From NCBI GenBank assembly GCA_021129915.1, contig JAJOKI010000073.1:1-5874 (forward strand): a stretch of 5,874 nt of DNA, read 5' to 3'. The position numbers were made by a program, and so were the translations under genes. How positions within the stretch are numbered: the first letter of the stretch is position 1; each line of letters starts with the position of its first letter. Below are positions 1 through 5,850 of the stretch, one piece after another. The notes beneath the pieces are model-generated. The model worked only from the letters and a program-made list of their open reading frames with translations, was not told the DNA's origin and searched no databases. This stretch comes from Methanocellales archaeon (GTDB lineage Archaea > Halobacteriota > UBA148 > JAJOKI01).

Positions 1-493
1 CCGTCGCCTTGTATTCGAGTAGCGTTCCGCTTGGATCTGTTTCATAAAGGCAAACAGAATTGTCATTTACACCAGCGATTAGCAGCGCAGTCCCATATGG
101 GCGAACGCCGCCATATTGAGTATAACTCTGCATGTGGTCGCAGATCTTTTTTGACAGTTCCTCTATATGGATATCCTCGTTATATGTTATCTTGGCTATC
201 TGCGCCTCTATTCGCGCCCGATCAATTAACGCTCTGGCGTCAGCGACCAATCCGGAGGTAGCAGCACCTATATGCTCATCTATTTTGAATATCTTTTCCA
301 CGGATTGCACCTCGAGCAAACGACTTGCAACTCGTTTGTCCACCAAGAGTACAACTCCATCCGCGGCCTTGATACCAATCGCGGTCGTCCCTCTTTTAAC
401 CGCCTCTCTAGCGTATTCTACTTGGAACAATCGCCCGTCTGGGCTGAAAACGGTTATAGTTCTATCATATGCCATCTGGGATACCATTTGCAT
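1..493 (-). CDS. psmA: 20S proteasome alpha subunit PsmA, N-terminal 164 residues (3' end outside window)
   Basis: This is the alpha subunit of the archaeal 20S proteasome, which forms the outer heptameric rings, gates the channel and docks ATPases such as PAN; it is not the proteolytic subunit. I translated the minus strand by hand: the protein opens [20 protein letters not shown] and continues with [21 protein letters not shown], the alpha-type N-terminal signature (YDR gate motif at residues 9-11). Lys67 in SVEKI matches the Lys66 of the Thermoplasma subunit that sits in the activator-binding pocket. TSGLVADAR (about 75-83) and the [16 protein letters not shown] loop are typical. The reading frame stays open to position 1, so about a third of a normal 230-260 residue protein is missing because the window ends. 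The start at 493 fits the family N-terminus and has a GAGGGTGA Shine-Dalgarno five bases upstream. The start lies inside the end of rnp2 (29-nt overlap). Confidence 0.97.
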   Translation of the reverse strand, partial: MQMVSQMAYDRTITVFSPDGRLFQVEYAREAVKRGTTAIGIKAADGVVLLVDKRVASRLLEVQSVEKIFKIDEHIGAATSGLVADARALIDRARIEAQIAKITYNEDIHIEELSKKICDHMQSYTQYGGVRPYGTALLIAGVNDNSVCLYETDPSGTLLEYKAT

Positions 494-1007
494 GTTGTCT
501 CACCCTCTTCAAATCAAAAACTGTGACTCCGACTAAATTGACATTTGAACGCTTTACAATATCGTCATCGTCCGGTATTAAATCGATTTCGTTACCGAGC
601 ACTCTCTTGACAGTTCCAGATACACTACCCATAATCTGGACTCGATCGATTTTTACAGCATCTTTGGGTATGCCTCCTCGTCGTATAAACTTTTCCGTTG
701 CACTCTTTATCGTCCCCGAAGTTCCGATAACGGCGATTCCCACTCTAATTTTTCCGACTCTGTCAATGGTTGCCAGCACTGCCCGTGCCGTAGCTGTTTT
801 ATCGTGAGCGCATCTGAGAATGCCGAATCTACCATCGAAATCGAGCAGGCACAGGTCGCATTGGCTGGTGCCGACATCTCCTAAAAGTGACCTGGCATTA
901 GCCCACAGCTCATTTGTCAGTTCCCTTCGACTCACTTCATCTGTGGACGCTGCTTCGAATGCGAGATATCTCTTTCGCTCACGCAACGAGGAGGGTAACA
1001 TCTTCAT
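465..1007 (-). CDS. rnp2: Ribonuclease P protein component 2 (Pop5) with a long C-terminal extension
   Basis: Pop5 is a protein subunit of archaeal RNase P, the ribonucleoprotein that removes 5' leaders from pre-tRNA; it pairs with Rpp30 and supports the catalytic domain of the RNA. The 180-residue protein opens with [15 protein letters not shown], very close to the LPPTLRDKKRY start of characterised archaeal Pop5. It then has the core elements LLGDVGTSQ (41-49), FGILRCAHD (61-69) and [18 protein letters not shown] (93-110). The core ends near residue 112, about where the roughly 120-residue Pyrococcus protein ends. Some 68 further residues follow, including an acidic IPDDDD patch (144-149) and a basic tail, and I assign them no function. 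The start codon overlaps the rnp3 stop as ATGA, and GGAGGT lies six bases upstream. The 3' end overlaps psmA by 29 nt and contains its ribosome binding site. Confidence 0.95.
   Translation of the reverse strand: MKMLPSSLRERKRYLAFEAASTDEVSRRELTNELWANARSLLGDVGTSQCDLCLLDFDGRFGILRCAHDKTATARAVLATIDRVGKIRVGIAVIGTSGTIKSATEKFIRRGGIPKDAVKIDRVQIMGSVSGTVKRVLGNEIDLIPDDDDIVKRSNVNLVGVTVFDLKRVRQHANGIPDGI
499..507 (-). promoter_or_regulatory. Shine-Dalgarno of psmA inside the rnp2 coding region
   Basis: GAGGGTGAG lies on the minus strand five bases before the psmA ATG at 493, within codons of the Pop5 C-terminal tail. It supports 493 as the start rather than the internal ATGs at 487 and 475. It also means the Pop5 tail and psmA translation initiation are constrained by the same bases. 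Confidence 0.7.
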
Positions 1008-1684
1008 CTCACCACCTCCACCCCATCGCGTATATAGTCTTGTCTCTTTTTCCTATTTTGCTCTATGATTCTAACAGGGACCATACTGAGAGCCTGAATT
1101 GCCTCCTCCTCCGTCATACCGAACAAACCAGCCAGCGCAATCATCTCCCTGGGTGCCCTCATATCATAATGGGACTTGGCGTTGCTCGTGAGAACTACTG
1201 ATACGTCGAATTTTCTGGCCAGTTTTAAATTGCGGCGAAAGTCCGAAAGGGCACGCACCCTTGCGCCACCTCTCAGGCGTATGAGCGCATCGAGATTGAA
1301 CTCAATGGCGACATCGTTGTCGGCGGCAGATTTGGCGAGCACATGGTTAAATCCGTCAGCCTTTCCAATCTCAGGATGCGCCAGTATATCGACGCATGCA
1401 TTCTCGACCGCTGCCCGATTGATTTTGGGGTCGCCACCGTGAACGAGAAGGATGTCTACTCTGGGTCGGTACTTTTCGATATTTTTTCTTAACTCAGCAG
1501 GGTTGCTGGCTACGATTTCAATGCCGTTGATGATGCTATCACCTGCTACCTCATTCCAGTAGCCAGAATGATTAGTGATCGCTATTTCCGCGTATCCATA
1601 TCTCTTTGCCACCAGCTTCAGCCTGCTGGGCGAATCAACACATTCCGGAAGGGAATGCACATGAAGGTCATAATACTTGGGCAT
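1004..1684 (-). CDS. rnp3: Ribonuclease P protein component 3 (Rpp30)
   Basis: Rpp30 is the TIM-barrel (PHP-like fold) protein subunit of archaeal RNase P and binds Pop5, encoded directly downstream. The 226-residue length is normal. The N-terminus YYDLHVHS (4-11) is the family hallmark, followed by AITNHSGY (35-42), LLVHGGDPKINRAAVE (79-94), DILAHPE (99-105) and the late conserved block VVLTSNAKSHYDMRAPRE (163-180). The PHP-like His-x-His remains although the archaeal protein is regarded as a non-catalytic RNA partner. The ATG at 1684 puts YYDLHVHS at the usual distance from the N-terminus, but no clear Shine-Dalgarno precedes it. The gene overlaps the end of the DUF54 gene by 17 nt, so reinitiation or coupling is the likely way it is translated. 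Its stop shares ATGA with the rnp2 start. Confidence 0.97.
   Translation of the reverse strand: MPKYYDLHVHSLPECVDSPSRLKLVAKRYGYAEIAITNHSGYWNEVAGDSIINGIEIVASNPAELRKNIEKYRPRVDILLVHGGDPKINRAAVENACVDILAHPEIGKADGFNHVLAKSAADNDVAIEFNLDALIRLRGGARVRALSDFRRNLKLARKFDVSVVLTSNAKSHYDMRAPREMIALAGLFGMTEEEAIQALSMVPVRIIEQNRKKRQDYIRDGVEVVR
1008..1019 (-). promoter_or_regulatory. Shine-Dalgarno of rnp2 inside the rnp3 3' end
   Basis: The minus strand reads GGAGGTGGTGAG directly before the rnp2 ATG, so GGAGGT sits six bases from the start, the strongest ribosome binding site in the window. The same bases encode the Glu-Val-Val-Arg end of Rpp30. It decides the start at 1007 over the second in-frame ATG at 1001 and suggests Pop5 is made efficiently relative to its partner. 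Confidence 0.75.
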
Positions 1685-2108
1685 CGCTTAACAAACTCTC
1701 CACAATTTTGATGGCGTTTTCGCGTTTCGCTGGATATGCTTTTATTTTTATTCGTATCGAAATCGCATCTCCTGTTTGAGCCAATCTGACAGCGCCGTCA
1801 TATGCAGACTGTTTGTCGAGCTTGATATAAAAATTGCAACTATCATCGACGCGTTGATTTGCTTGATTTATCAGCATCGTCAATTCAGATGCGGATAGAC
1901 CGCTCTTTAAAACGTCCATGAACGCCCTGCACTGCCTGCTTCTCTTCAGTTTCGCCGTGAAAATTGTGATGGGGTTTCCAAAATGTCCCTCCGTCCTACA
2001 TATCTCGACTGTATGGTCTTCTGGAATGAATAATTGCAACGCTTTTTTGACCCTGGACGGGTCTTCAGTTGCATGTGCAAATGCCTTGATAGTGATGTGA
2101 TGAATCAC
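1668..2108 (-). CDS. DUF54 / COG1325 RNA-binding protein (exosome-locus associated)
   Basis: This 146-residue protein belongs to the archaeal DUF54 (COG1325) family, often named 'RNA-binding protein' or 'exosome subunit' because its genes sit beside RNase P, ribosomal and exosome genes. A direct role in the exosome is not established. Visible features are [23 protein letters not shown] (2-24, the N-terminal strand and helix), [19 protein letters not shown] (40-58) with the conserved GxxGNPI-type turn, [13 protein letters not shown] (93-105), and [18 protein letters not shown] (116-133), a late basic strand. The start codon is GTG at 2108, overlapping the L15e TGA as GTGA; AGGGG lies just upstream inside the L15e C-terminal codons. 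Its own end overlaps rnp3 by 17 nt. The family call is firm and the molecular function is not. Confidence 0.9.
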   Translation of the reverse strand: MIHHITIKAFAHATEDPSRVKKALQLFIPEDHTVEICRTEGHFGNPITIFTAKLKRSRQCRAFMDVLKSGLSASELTMLINQANQRVDDSCNFYIKLDKQSAYDGAVRLAQTGDAISIRIKIKAYPAKRENAIKIVESLLSDAQVL

Positions 2109-2695
2109 TTGCCCCTACCCATCTTAGCTCGTATGCTCGGTCTTGTTTTTTCGGTGCCTTTTCCACGTTTGCGCATACCTCTGCCCTTCATACCTGCACT
2201 TGTCTTGCCTCTGAAAACGCGCCCCTTCTGGGATGGTGCACACAACCATTTGAGATTGGAGTCCTTCTTGATTACAGGGTGTTCTGGATCGACGAGTATG
2301 ACTTCATACCACTTTTTCTTGCCATCTTCGCCAACCCAGTAGGAGTTTAGGACCTCTAGATTTGGATGCCTGCGCGCAGCCCTCTCCTCGGCGATGCGCT
2401 GAATGCTTTTGCCTGCGGTGATCTTAGCCATGCCCATATGCGCTGTTCTGCGTCCGCGCACATATCTTGACTTTCTTCTACCACCTCTCCGTACTCCGAC
2501 TCTGACTACGATTATGCCCTGTTTGCCTTTGTATCCAAGCGCCCTCGCCCTGTCGAGGCGCGTTGGGCGCTCTATTCTGTTTACCACTGGCTCTCTGCGC
2601 CATTCCTGAAGGCGCTGCCACATCAATTCATCTACATATGTGTCACCTGGTTTTTTGTAAGCATCGCGTATATATCCATATAATGATTTTGCCAT
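2105..2695 (-). CDS. rpl15e: 50S ribosomal protein L15e
   Basis: L15e is an archaeal/eukaryotic large-subunit protein that binds 23S rRNA; it has no bacterial homologue of the same family. The 196-residue product starts [16 protein letters not shown]. It contains the signature block [27 protein letters not shown] (about 49-75), [48 protein letters not shown] (85-132), and the very basic tail [28 protein letters not shown] chose the ATG at 2695 rather than the one six bases upstream at 2701 because GAGGG ends directly against the 2701 ATG, leaving no spacer, but gives six bases before 2695; family members also normally start MA(R/K)S. Using 2701 would add Met-Ser only. It is the first gene of the overlapping L15e-DUF54-rnp3-rnp2-psmA series and overlaps DUF54 by four bases. 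A possibly structured leader precedes it. Confidence 0.97.
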   Translation of the reverse strand: MAKSLYGYIRDAYKKPGDTYVDELMWQRLQEWRREPVVNRIERPTRLDRARALGYKGKQGIIVVRVGVRRGGRRKSRYVRGRRTAHMGMAKITAGKSIQRIAEERAARRHPNLEVLNSYWVGEDGKKKWYEVILVDPEHPVIKKDSNLKWLCAPSQKGRVFRGKTSAGMKGRGMRKRGKGTEKTRPSIRAKMGRGK

Positions 2696-2699
2696 TGAC

Positions 2700-2793
2700 A
2701 TCCCTCAAAGTTTTACGGTTCAGCTGTTGTCAGCCACATCCCAGCGGGATTTTCTCCCGCAACTGCGATATTTCTATCACTCTGCTTCTGCAG
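2700..2793 (-). promoter_or_regulatory. Candidate structured 5' leader of rpl15e (tandem small hairpins)
   Basis: On the minus strand four short hairpins follow each other immediately before the L15e start. They are CUGC-AGAA-GCAG (2793-2782), GUGAUA-GAAA-UAUCGC (2780-2765, one U-G pair and a GNRA tetraloop), GCGGGA-GAAAA-UCCCGC (2760-2744, six Watson-Crick pairs) and UGGCUG-ACAA-CAGCUG (2736-2721, two wobble pairs). The strand then runs to the GAGGG ribosome binding site. An alternative hairpin AUCCC-GCU-GGGAU (2750-2738) excludes the third one, and the same AUCCC could pair with GGGAU at the ribosome binding site and start (2704-2700). The pairings are read directly from the sequence. That this is transcribed leader RNA, or controls L15e, is inference. 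Confidence 0.4.
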
Positions 2794-2805
2794 GTTGCTC
2801 AAGGT

Positions 2806-2813
2806 TAATAAAA
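2806..2813 (-). promoter_or_regulatory. Candidate TATA box for the rpl15e operon (downstream choice)
   Basis: On the minus strand GAGAAAC is followed by TTTTATTA: an A-rich BRE-like stretch and a TATA-like octamer. Transcription would start about 25 bases on, near 2785-2780, leaving a leader of roughly 80 nt with the last three hairpins. It is a weaker TATA match than the element at 2849-2856 but has the better BRE context. I cannot tell which is used. Confidence 0.35.
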
Positions 2814-2848
2814 GTTTCTCGAGTTCACACGAAAATGGCTTGAGAAGG

Positions 2849-2856
2849 CTTATAAG
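2849..2856 (-). promoter_or_regulatory. Candidate TATA box for the rpl15e operon (upstream choice)
   Basis: CTTATAAG is a good match to an archaeal TATA element, but it is palindromic and so does not show direction by itself. Read on the minus strand it would start transcription near 2828-2824, giving a leader of about 125 nt that contains all four hairpins ahead of L15e. No strong purine-rich BRE is seen directly upstream. It competes with TTTTATTA at 2806-2813. Confidence 0.35.
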
Positions 2857-2864
2857 ATGATGGT

Positions 2865-2916
2865 CGCCTTTGTTTAAACATCCCACTGGATAAAAACAAG
2901 GGAGGGCAACAAAGCG
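2865..2916. repeat. Imperfect inverted repeat enclosing a TGTTTAAACA palindrome
   Basis: CGCCTTTGTT (2865-2874) and AACAAAGCG (2908-2916) are inverted copies with one bulged base. Inside them TCCC (2881-2884) can pair with GGGA (2900-2903). The perfect 10-bp palindrome TGTTTAAACA lies at 2871-2880, about 15 bp upstream of the CTTATAAG element when read on the minus strand. A run of five T residues on the minus strand (2896-2892) lies in the loop. It could be a protein-binding site for the L15e promoter, or a hairpin at the end of the upstream transcript. Only the symmetry is directly seen. Confidence 0.4.
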
Positions 2917-2962
2917 TTTATGCTGATATAGTAACAATCGCCAGAGAGATTGGTTGGAATTA

Positions 2963-3387
2963 TCATTCTACTGTTTTCTCCTCTTCAAACCGTTCATTGA
3001 TCCTGCAGTTTAGATAGTCCGTGACCACAAGCTTCTTTTTTAGCGAAAAATCCGCAAACTCCATGAAAAATACTGCAGGAGGTGGGTCATTCAATACATC
3101 CGGCGCTTCTTTTGTTATCTCCAATAAGATATCCTTCACTTTGTTTATGTCCGATCCATACGCAACTCCTATCTCCAGTGTCCAATGTGAGCCTATCCCC
3201 AAATCTTAAATGGTCGGTCGACCATCAGATAAAAGACGGCGAGACCTGCGATACCCATACCTGCCAGCATCGGCGTTATATCCACTCCTATCAGGTCCAG
3301 AATTACCATGATGCCCAATACCACGAGAAGTATTCTCACCACTTTCAATGCGACAGGGATCATTGCATCATCGACCTTGGCGATGCC
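2963..3387 (-). pseudogene. Eroded MscS-family mechanosensitive channel gene
   Basis: MscS channels are membrane pores that release solutes on osmotic downshock. Two fragments survive. The first (about 3387-3193, ending at TAG) reads KVDDAMIPVALKVVRILLVV, then an LGIMVILDLIGVDITPMLAG stretch and GMGIAGLAVFYLMVDRPFK; this is the helix before the pore plus the glycine/alanine-rich pore helix. The 'ALAAQDTLSNFFAGI'-like segment normally between GLA and the VDRPF motif is missing. The second fragment, in the -1 frame (3202-2963, TTG-initiated if translated), reads SHWTLEIGVAYGSDINKVKD and then DVLNDPPPAVFFMEFADFSL, the C-terminal alpha/beta domain. The central beta domain (roughly 55-60 residues) between the fragments is gone, as are the first membrane helices and part of the C-terminus. 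Stops (TAG, TAA) lie just upstream of the homology. Several independent losses fit a decaying gene better than one sequencing error. The 79-residue second fragment may appear as a small hypothetical CDS in automated annotation. Confidence 0.75.
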
Positions 3388-3411
3388 TTAATACTATTGC
3401 ACAATTCTTGA

Positions 3412-4599
3412 CTACTTAGTGGAAACGATCTTGATGATATCTCCATCTTCCAGCACGTGCTTTTCTGCCACCCTGCACTTCGTCCTGGCATCCACGGCAT
3501 ATAGGAACCCAGCTCCTAAATCGGTGTGAATCATGTATGCCAGGTCATGTGCTGTCCCACCTCTTTTCATCAAGAATGCGTCCGGCAGCACGTTTCCGTT
3601 TTTGTCTGTGAATTTGTTTTCATCTTCTACTGGATAAACGACGATATGGTCTAATAACTCAAAAACCGCTTTGTTTATGCACAGCTGTATGCCGGTGCCA
3701 CCGTATATCTTCAATAGCGTCCTTATGCGCTCCAACCCCTCTCTCTGGGCGCCAGACAATTCGTCGACTGCTTTTATCTGGAAATCAGAGTCTCCTGGCA
3801 GATATGCTATCAATCCTTTTTTATCCGCCATTCTGAGCGCAAGTTCAGCCACGGCGCTCGTCTGTATTATGGTGCGCCCTTCCTTCTCCAATGAACGAAG
3901 TTGCTGGATACATTCATCAGGCGCTATATCGATCTTATTTGCTGCGATTATCATCGGCTTGCTGATTTTTCTGATTTCATCAGCGAATTTCATTAGGTCT
4001 TCGTCTGACCAGTTTGTGGGCTTATCGACATCCAGCGTCATATTATGCAGTGCGATTTTTATCTGCGTTTCATCTGTGCCGACTCCTGCCAGTAATTCCG
4101 CAAGGACCTGCTCTATTGGCCCTCGACTACTCGCTTGTAGTCTCGGTTTCAAATGCGCTTTTCGCGACAACCGTGTCCAGTGGCGCTTGATGATGCCATG
4201 CAACCACATCGTAATTTCTCTCTCCAGAAACTGTACGTCATCAGCAGGATTGCCCTCTGCATCCGTGCCACCGGAAGCGTCTATTATATGTATGATTGCC
4301 TTGGCCTGACGCAGGTTATCCAAGAATTCATTTCCAAGTCCCTTTCCCTTATGTGCGTCTGGGACCAGGCCAGCCACGTCTATCAACTCGACCGGGACGA
4401 ACCTGTCCCCGTCTATGCAATTTTTACAATTGACCTTGAGCTCCTTGCAGGGACATTTCGTGCGCACATGTGACATGCCATGATTGGCATCTATGGTCGT
4501 AAATGGGTAGCTCGCGATTTCGACATCTATCAGTGTCGCAGCTTTGAAGAATGATGATTTACCGACATTCGGCTTACCTGCAAGTGCAATGGATATCAT
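3412..4599 (-). CDS. ychF: Archaeal YchF/Obg-family translation-associated GTPase with TGS domain
   Basis: This is a P-loop NTPase of the Obg/YchF group, ribosome- or translation-associated proteins of poorly defined cellular role. The 395 residues carry the G1 P-loop GKPNVGKS (8-15), the G2 region YPFTTIDANHG (31-41), G3 DVAGL (74-78), G4 NKID (221-224) and the G5-like TSAV (247-250). A C-terminal TGS domain (about 318-394) includes FLMKRGGTAHDLAYMIHTDLG and ends EDGDIIKIV. A four-cysteine cluster C49-x-C51-x6-C58-x2-C61 sits between G2 and G3, as in archaeal relatives, and could bind metal or sense redox state. Bacterial YchF has a changed G4 and prefers ATP; the intact NKxD here predicts GTP, so the common database label 'redox-regulated ATPase' may mislead. 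The ATG at 4599 puts the P-loop at residue 8 as expected. It follows apgM by nine bases and is likely cotranscribed with it. Confidence 0.95.
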   Translation of the reverse strand: MISIALAGKPNVGKSSFFKAATLIDVEIASYPFTTIDANHGMSHVRTKCPCKELKVNCKNCIDGDRFVPVELIDVAGLVPDAHKGKGLGNEFLDNLRQAKAIIHIIDASGGTDAEGNPADDVQFLEREITMWLHGIIKRHWTRLSRKAHLKPRLQASSRGPIEQVLAELLAGVGTDETQIKIALHNMTLDVDKPTNWSDEDLMKFADEIRKISKPMIIAANKIDIAPDECIQQLRSLEKEGRTIIQTSAVAELALRMADKKGLIAYLPGDSDFQIKAVDELSGAQREGLERIRTLLKIYGGTGIQLCINKAVFELLDHIVVYPVEDENKFTDKNGNVLPDAFLMKRGGTAHDLAYMIHTDLGAGFLYAVDARTKCRVAEKHVLEDGDIIKIVSTK

Positions 4600-4608
4600 T
4601 AAGATCAG

Positions 4609-5808
4609 TTACGCTCCGAATTTTTTCGTCCGGTTGACCAAATCCATCAAAATGGGCATCAGATCGATGGCGCGTATGCGGTTTAATCCTCCTGTTGCGG
4701 CATTAATTTCATCATAAACACGAACGGCATCCACCCGTACACCAGGGCCCATAATCGTTACTGGGACTGGATCGGCGGAATGATCTTTAATGGACACTGG
4801 CGTCGAATGATCTGCCGTCACGACCACCAGCGCATTTTTGATATCGAGTATGGGCTTCAACGCTTTATCGATCTTGGTGATGAATTTTATTTTCTTCTCA
4901 GCGCTTCCATCATGAGAAGCATCATCTGCGCCTTTGATATTCAACAACACAAACTCATGGTCCTTCAGCGCGTCAATTGCACTCCTGACATTCGCATCGA
5001 TATCTGAATCGGCGCCATCGGCCTCAATGTGATTCAAACCACATATCCGTCCAATACCGATGACCAATCCCGTCTCCGCGATTATTGCTCCTTTTAATCC
5101 ATATCTTTCTGAAAACGTCTTTATATTTGGCTTCATGCCTGCGCCTCTGATCAATATGGTATTCGCAGGGGCTTTGCCCGTCTTTATGCGTTCTGCATTA
5201 ACGGGATGTTTTTCCAGGAGTTTGCCCGCTTGTATGACGAATTCTTTTAGGATGTCCGCGGTTTTTTGCGCTTCTGGTTTTAACGCCTCGATGATTCTGG
5301 ATGGTGTGCCCTCGTGTTTTGGATCCGAATCCGAGACGTGCGAGCTCAGGCCCCTCCCCCTTAAAACCAGCACTGCCCGATGCCCTGTCGATCTCTCAAA
5401 GGTGAACTCTACATCTAATTGAACTCCATCCTGAACCGCTCTTGTTAATTCCATCGTGTCCCGTATTCGTCCAGCTCGTCGATCTACGATTATGTCGTCT
5501 TTCATCGTCGCAAAGTTACATCTGAAGGCAATATCACCCTCATTCAGACGAATGCCAATGCCTGCCGCTTCAAGGGGTCCCCTACCTGTATACACTTCAT
5601 ACGGGCTATATCCCAACAATGCCAAATGTGCAACATCTGAGCCAGGTCGAATTCCTGGCGCGATGGTATCCATGATTCCGTTGATGCCCAGATTCGCTAT
5701 TCTGTCAAGATTGGGTGCATTGGCACTCTGTAATGGGGTTTTTCCTTCTATTGGCCTATCCGAGACACCATCTAAAATGACCAATAATATCTTCCTGGCG
5801 ATGCTCAT
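4609..5808 (-). CDS. apgM: 2,3-bisphosphoglycerate-independent phosphoglycerate mutase, archaeal type
   Basis: It interconverts 3-phosphoglycerate and 2-phosphoglycerate in cytosolic glycolysis and gluconeogenesis, using a metal-dependent phosphoserine mechanism of the alkaline phosphatase superfamily. Length (399 residues) is typical of aPGAM. Visible motifs are LLVILDGVSDRP (8-19, metal ligand Asp13), IRPGSDVAHLALLGYSP (53-69) with the presumed catalytic Ser57, and YTGRGPLEAAGIG (73-85). Further on are DIAFRCNFAT (92-101), HVSDSDPKHEG (157-167), KGADDASHDG (292-301), VVTADHSTP (329-337) and DHSADPVPV (342-350); the last three supply the remaining metal ligands. All key positions I can name are present, so the enzyme should be active. 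The ATG at 5808 gives the standard N-terminus. No Shine-Dalgarno is seen, but a TATA-like box lies about 30 bases upstream, which fits a leaderless or nearly leaderless transcript. ychF follows after nine bases. Confidence 0.97.
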   Translation of the reverse strand: MSIARKILLVILDGVSDRPIEGKTPLQSANAPNLDRIANLGINGIMDTIAPGIRPGSDVAHLALLGYSPYEVYTGRGPLEAAGIGIRLNEGDIAFRCNFATMKDDIIVDRRAGRIRDTMELTRAVQDGVQLDVEFTFERSTGHRAVLVLRGRGLSSHVSDSDPKHEGTPSRIIEALKPEAQKTADILKEFVIQAGKLLEKHPVNAERIKTGKAPANTILIRGAGMKPNIKTFSERYGLKGAIIAETGLVIGIGRICGLNHIEADGADSDIDANVRSAIDALKDHEFVLLNIKGADDASHDGSAEKKIKFITKIDKALKPILDIKNALVVVTADHSTPVSIKDHSADPVPVTIMGPGVRVDAVRVYDEINAATGGLNRIRAIDLMPILMDLVNRTKKFGA

Positions 5809-5833
5809 ATGATTAGATGTTCTCTCTGCTTTG

Positions 5834-5841
5834 TATTTAAA
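5834..5841 (-). promoter_or_regulatory. TATA-like box of the apgM promoter
   Basis: Read on the minus strand, GAAGTTTT leads into TTTAAATA, an archaeal TATA-like octamer centred about 30 bases from the apgM ATG at 5808. The usual spacing of about 25 bases from TATA centre to transcription start would put initiation at roughly 5813-5808. The mRNA would then have almost no leader, in line with the missing ribosome binding site. No mapped start is available. Confidence 0.55.
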
Positions 5842-5850
5842 AACTTCCAG

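Noticed and set aside
465..807. Plus-strand frames opposite rnp2 and rnp3 (for example 469-807, 914-1201, 1176-1442)
   Set aside because: They are shadows of Pop5 and Rpp30, with no protein-like conservation and no promoter context.
2721..2780. Box C/D guide RNA in the rpl15e leader (GTGATAG as box C, CTGA as box D)
   Set aside because: The C-box match has two wrong bases at key positions, the bases are part of a better hairpin, and no credible C'/D' pair is spaced correctly.
2892..2896. Poly-T terminator of the apgM-ychF transcript
   Set aside because: A single run of five T residues on the minus strand is too weak to call alone; it is only mentioned within the inverted repeat entry.
2713..2937. 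74-codon minus-strand frame between the mscS remnant and rpl15e
   Set aside because: It would start with TTG, has no ribosome binding site I can see, resembles no family I know, and covers the promoter candidates and hairpins of rpl15e.
3193..3210. Programmed frameshift joining the two MscS fragments
   Set aside because: There is no X XXY YYZ slippery heptamer in the right phase, and joining the frames would still leave the beta domain and other parts missing.
3671..4309. 212-codon plus-strand frame opposite ychF
   Set aside because: It lies wholly antisense to a firmly identified gene, its translation has no recognisable motif, and long antisense frames are common opposite such genes.
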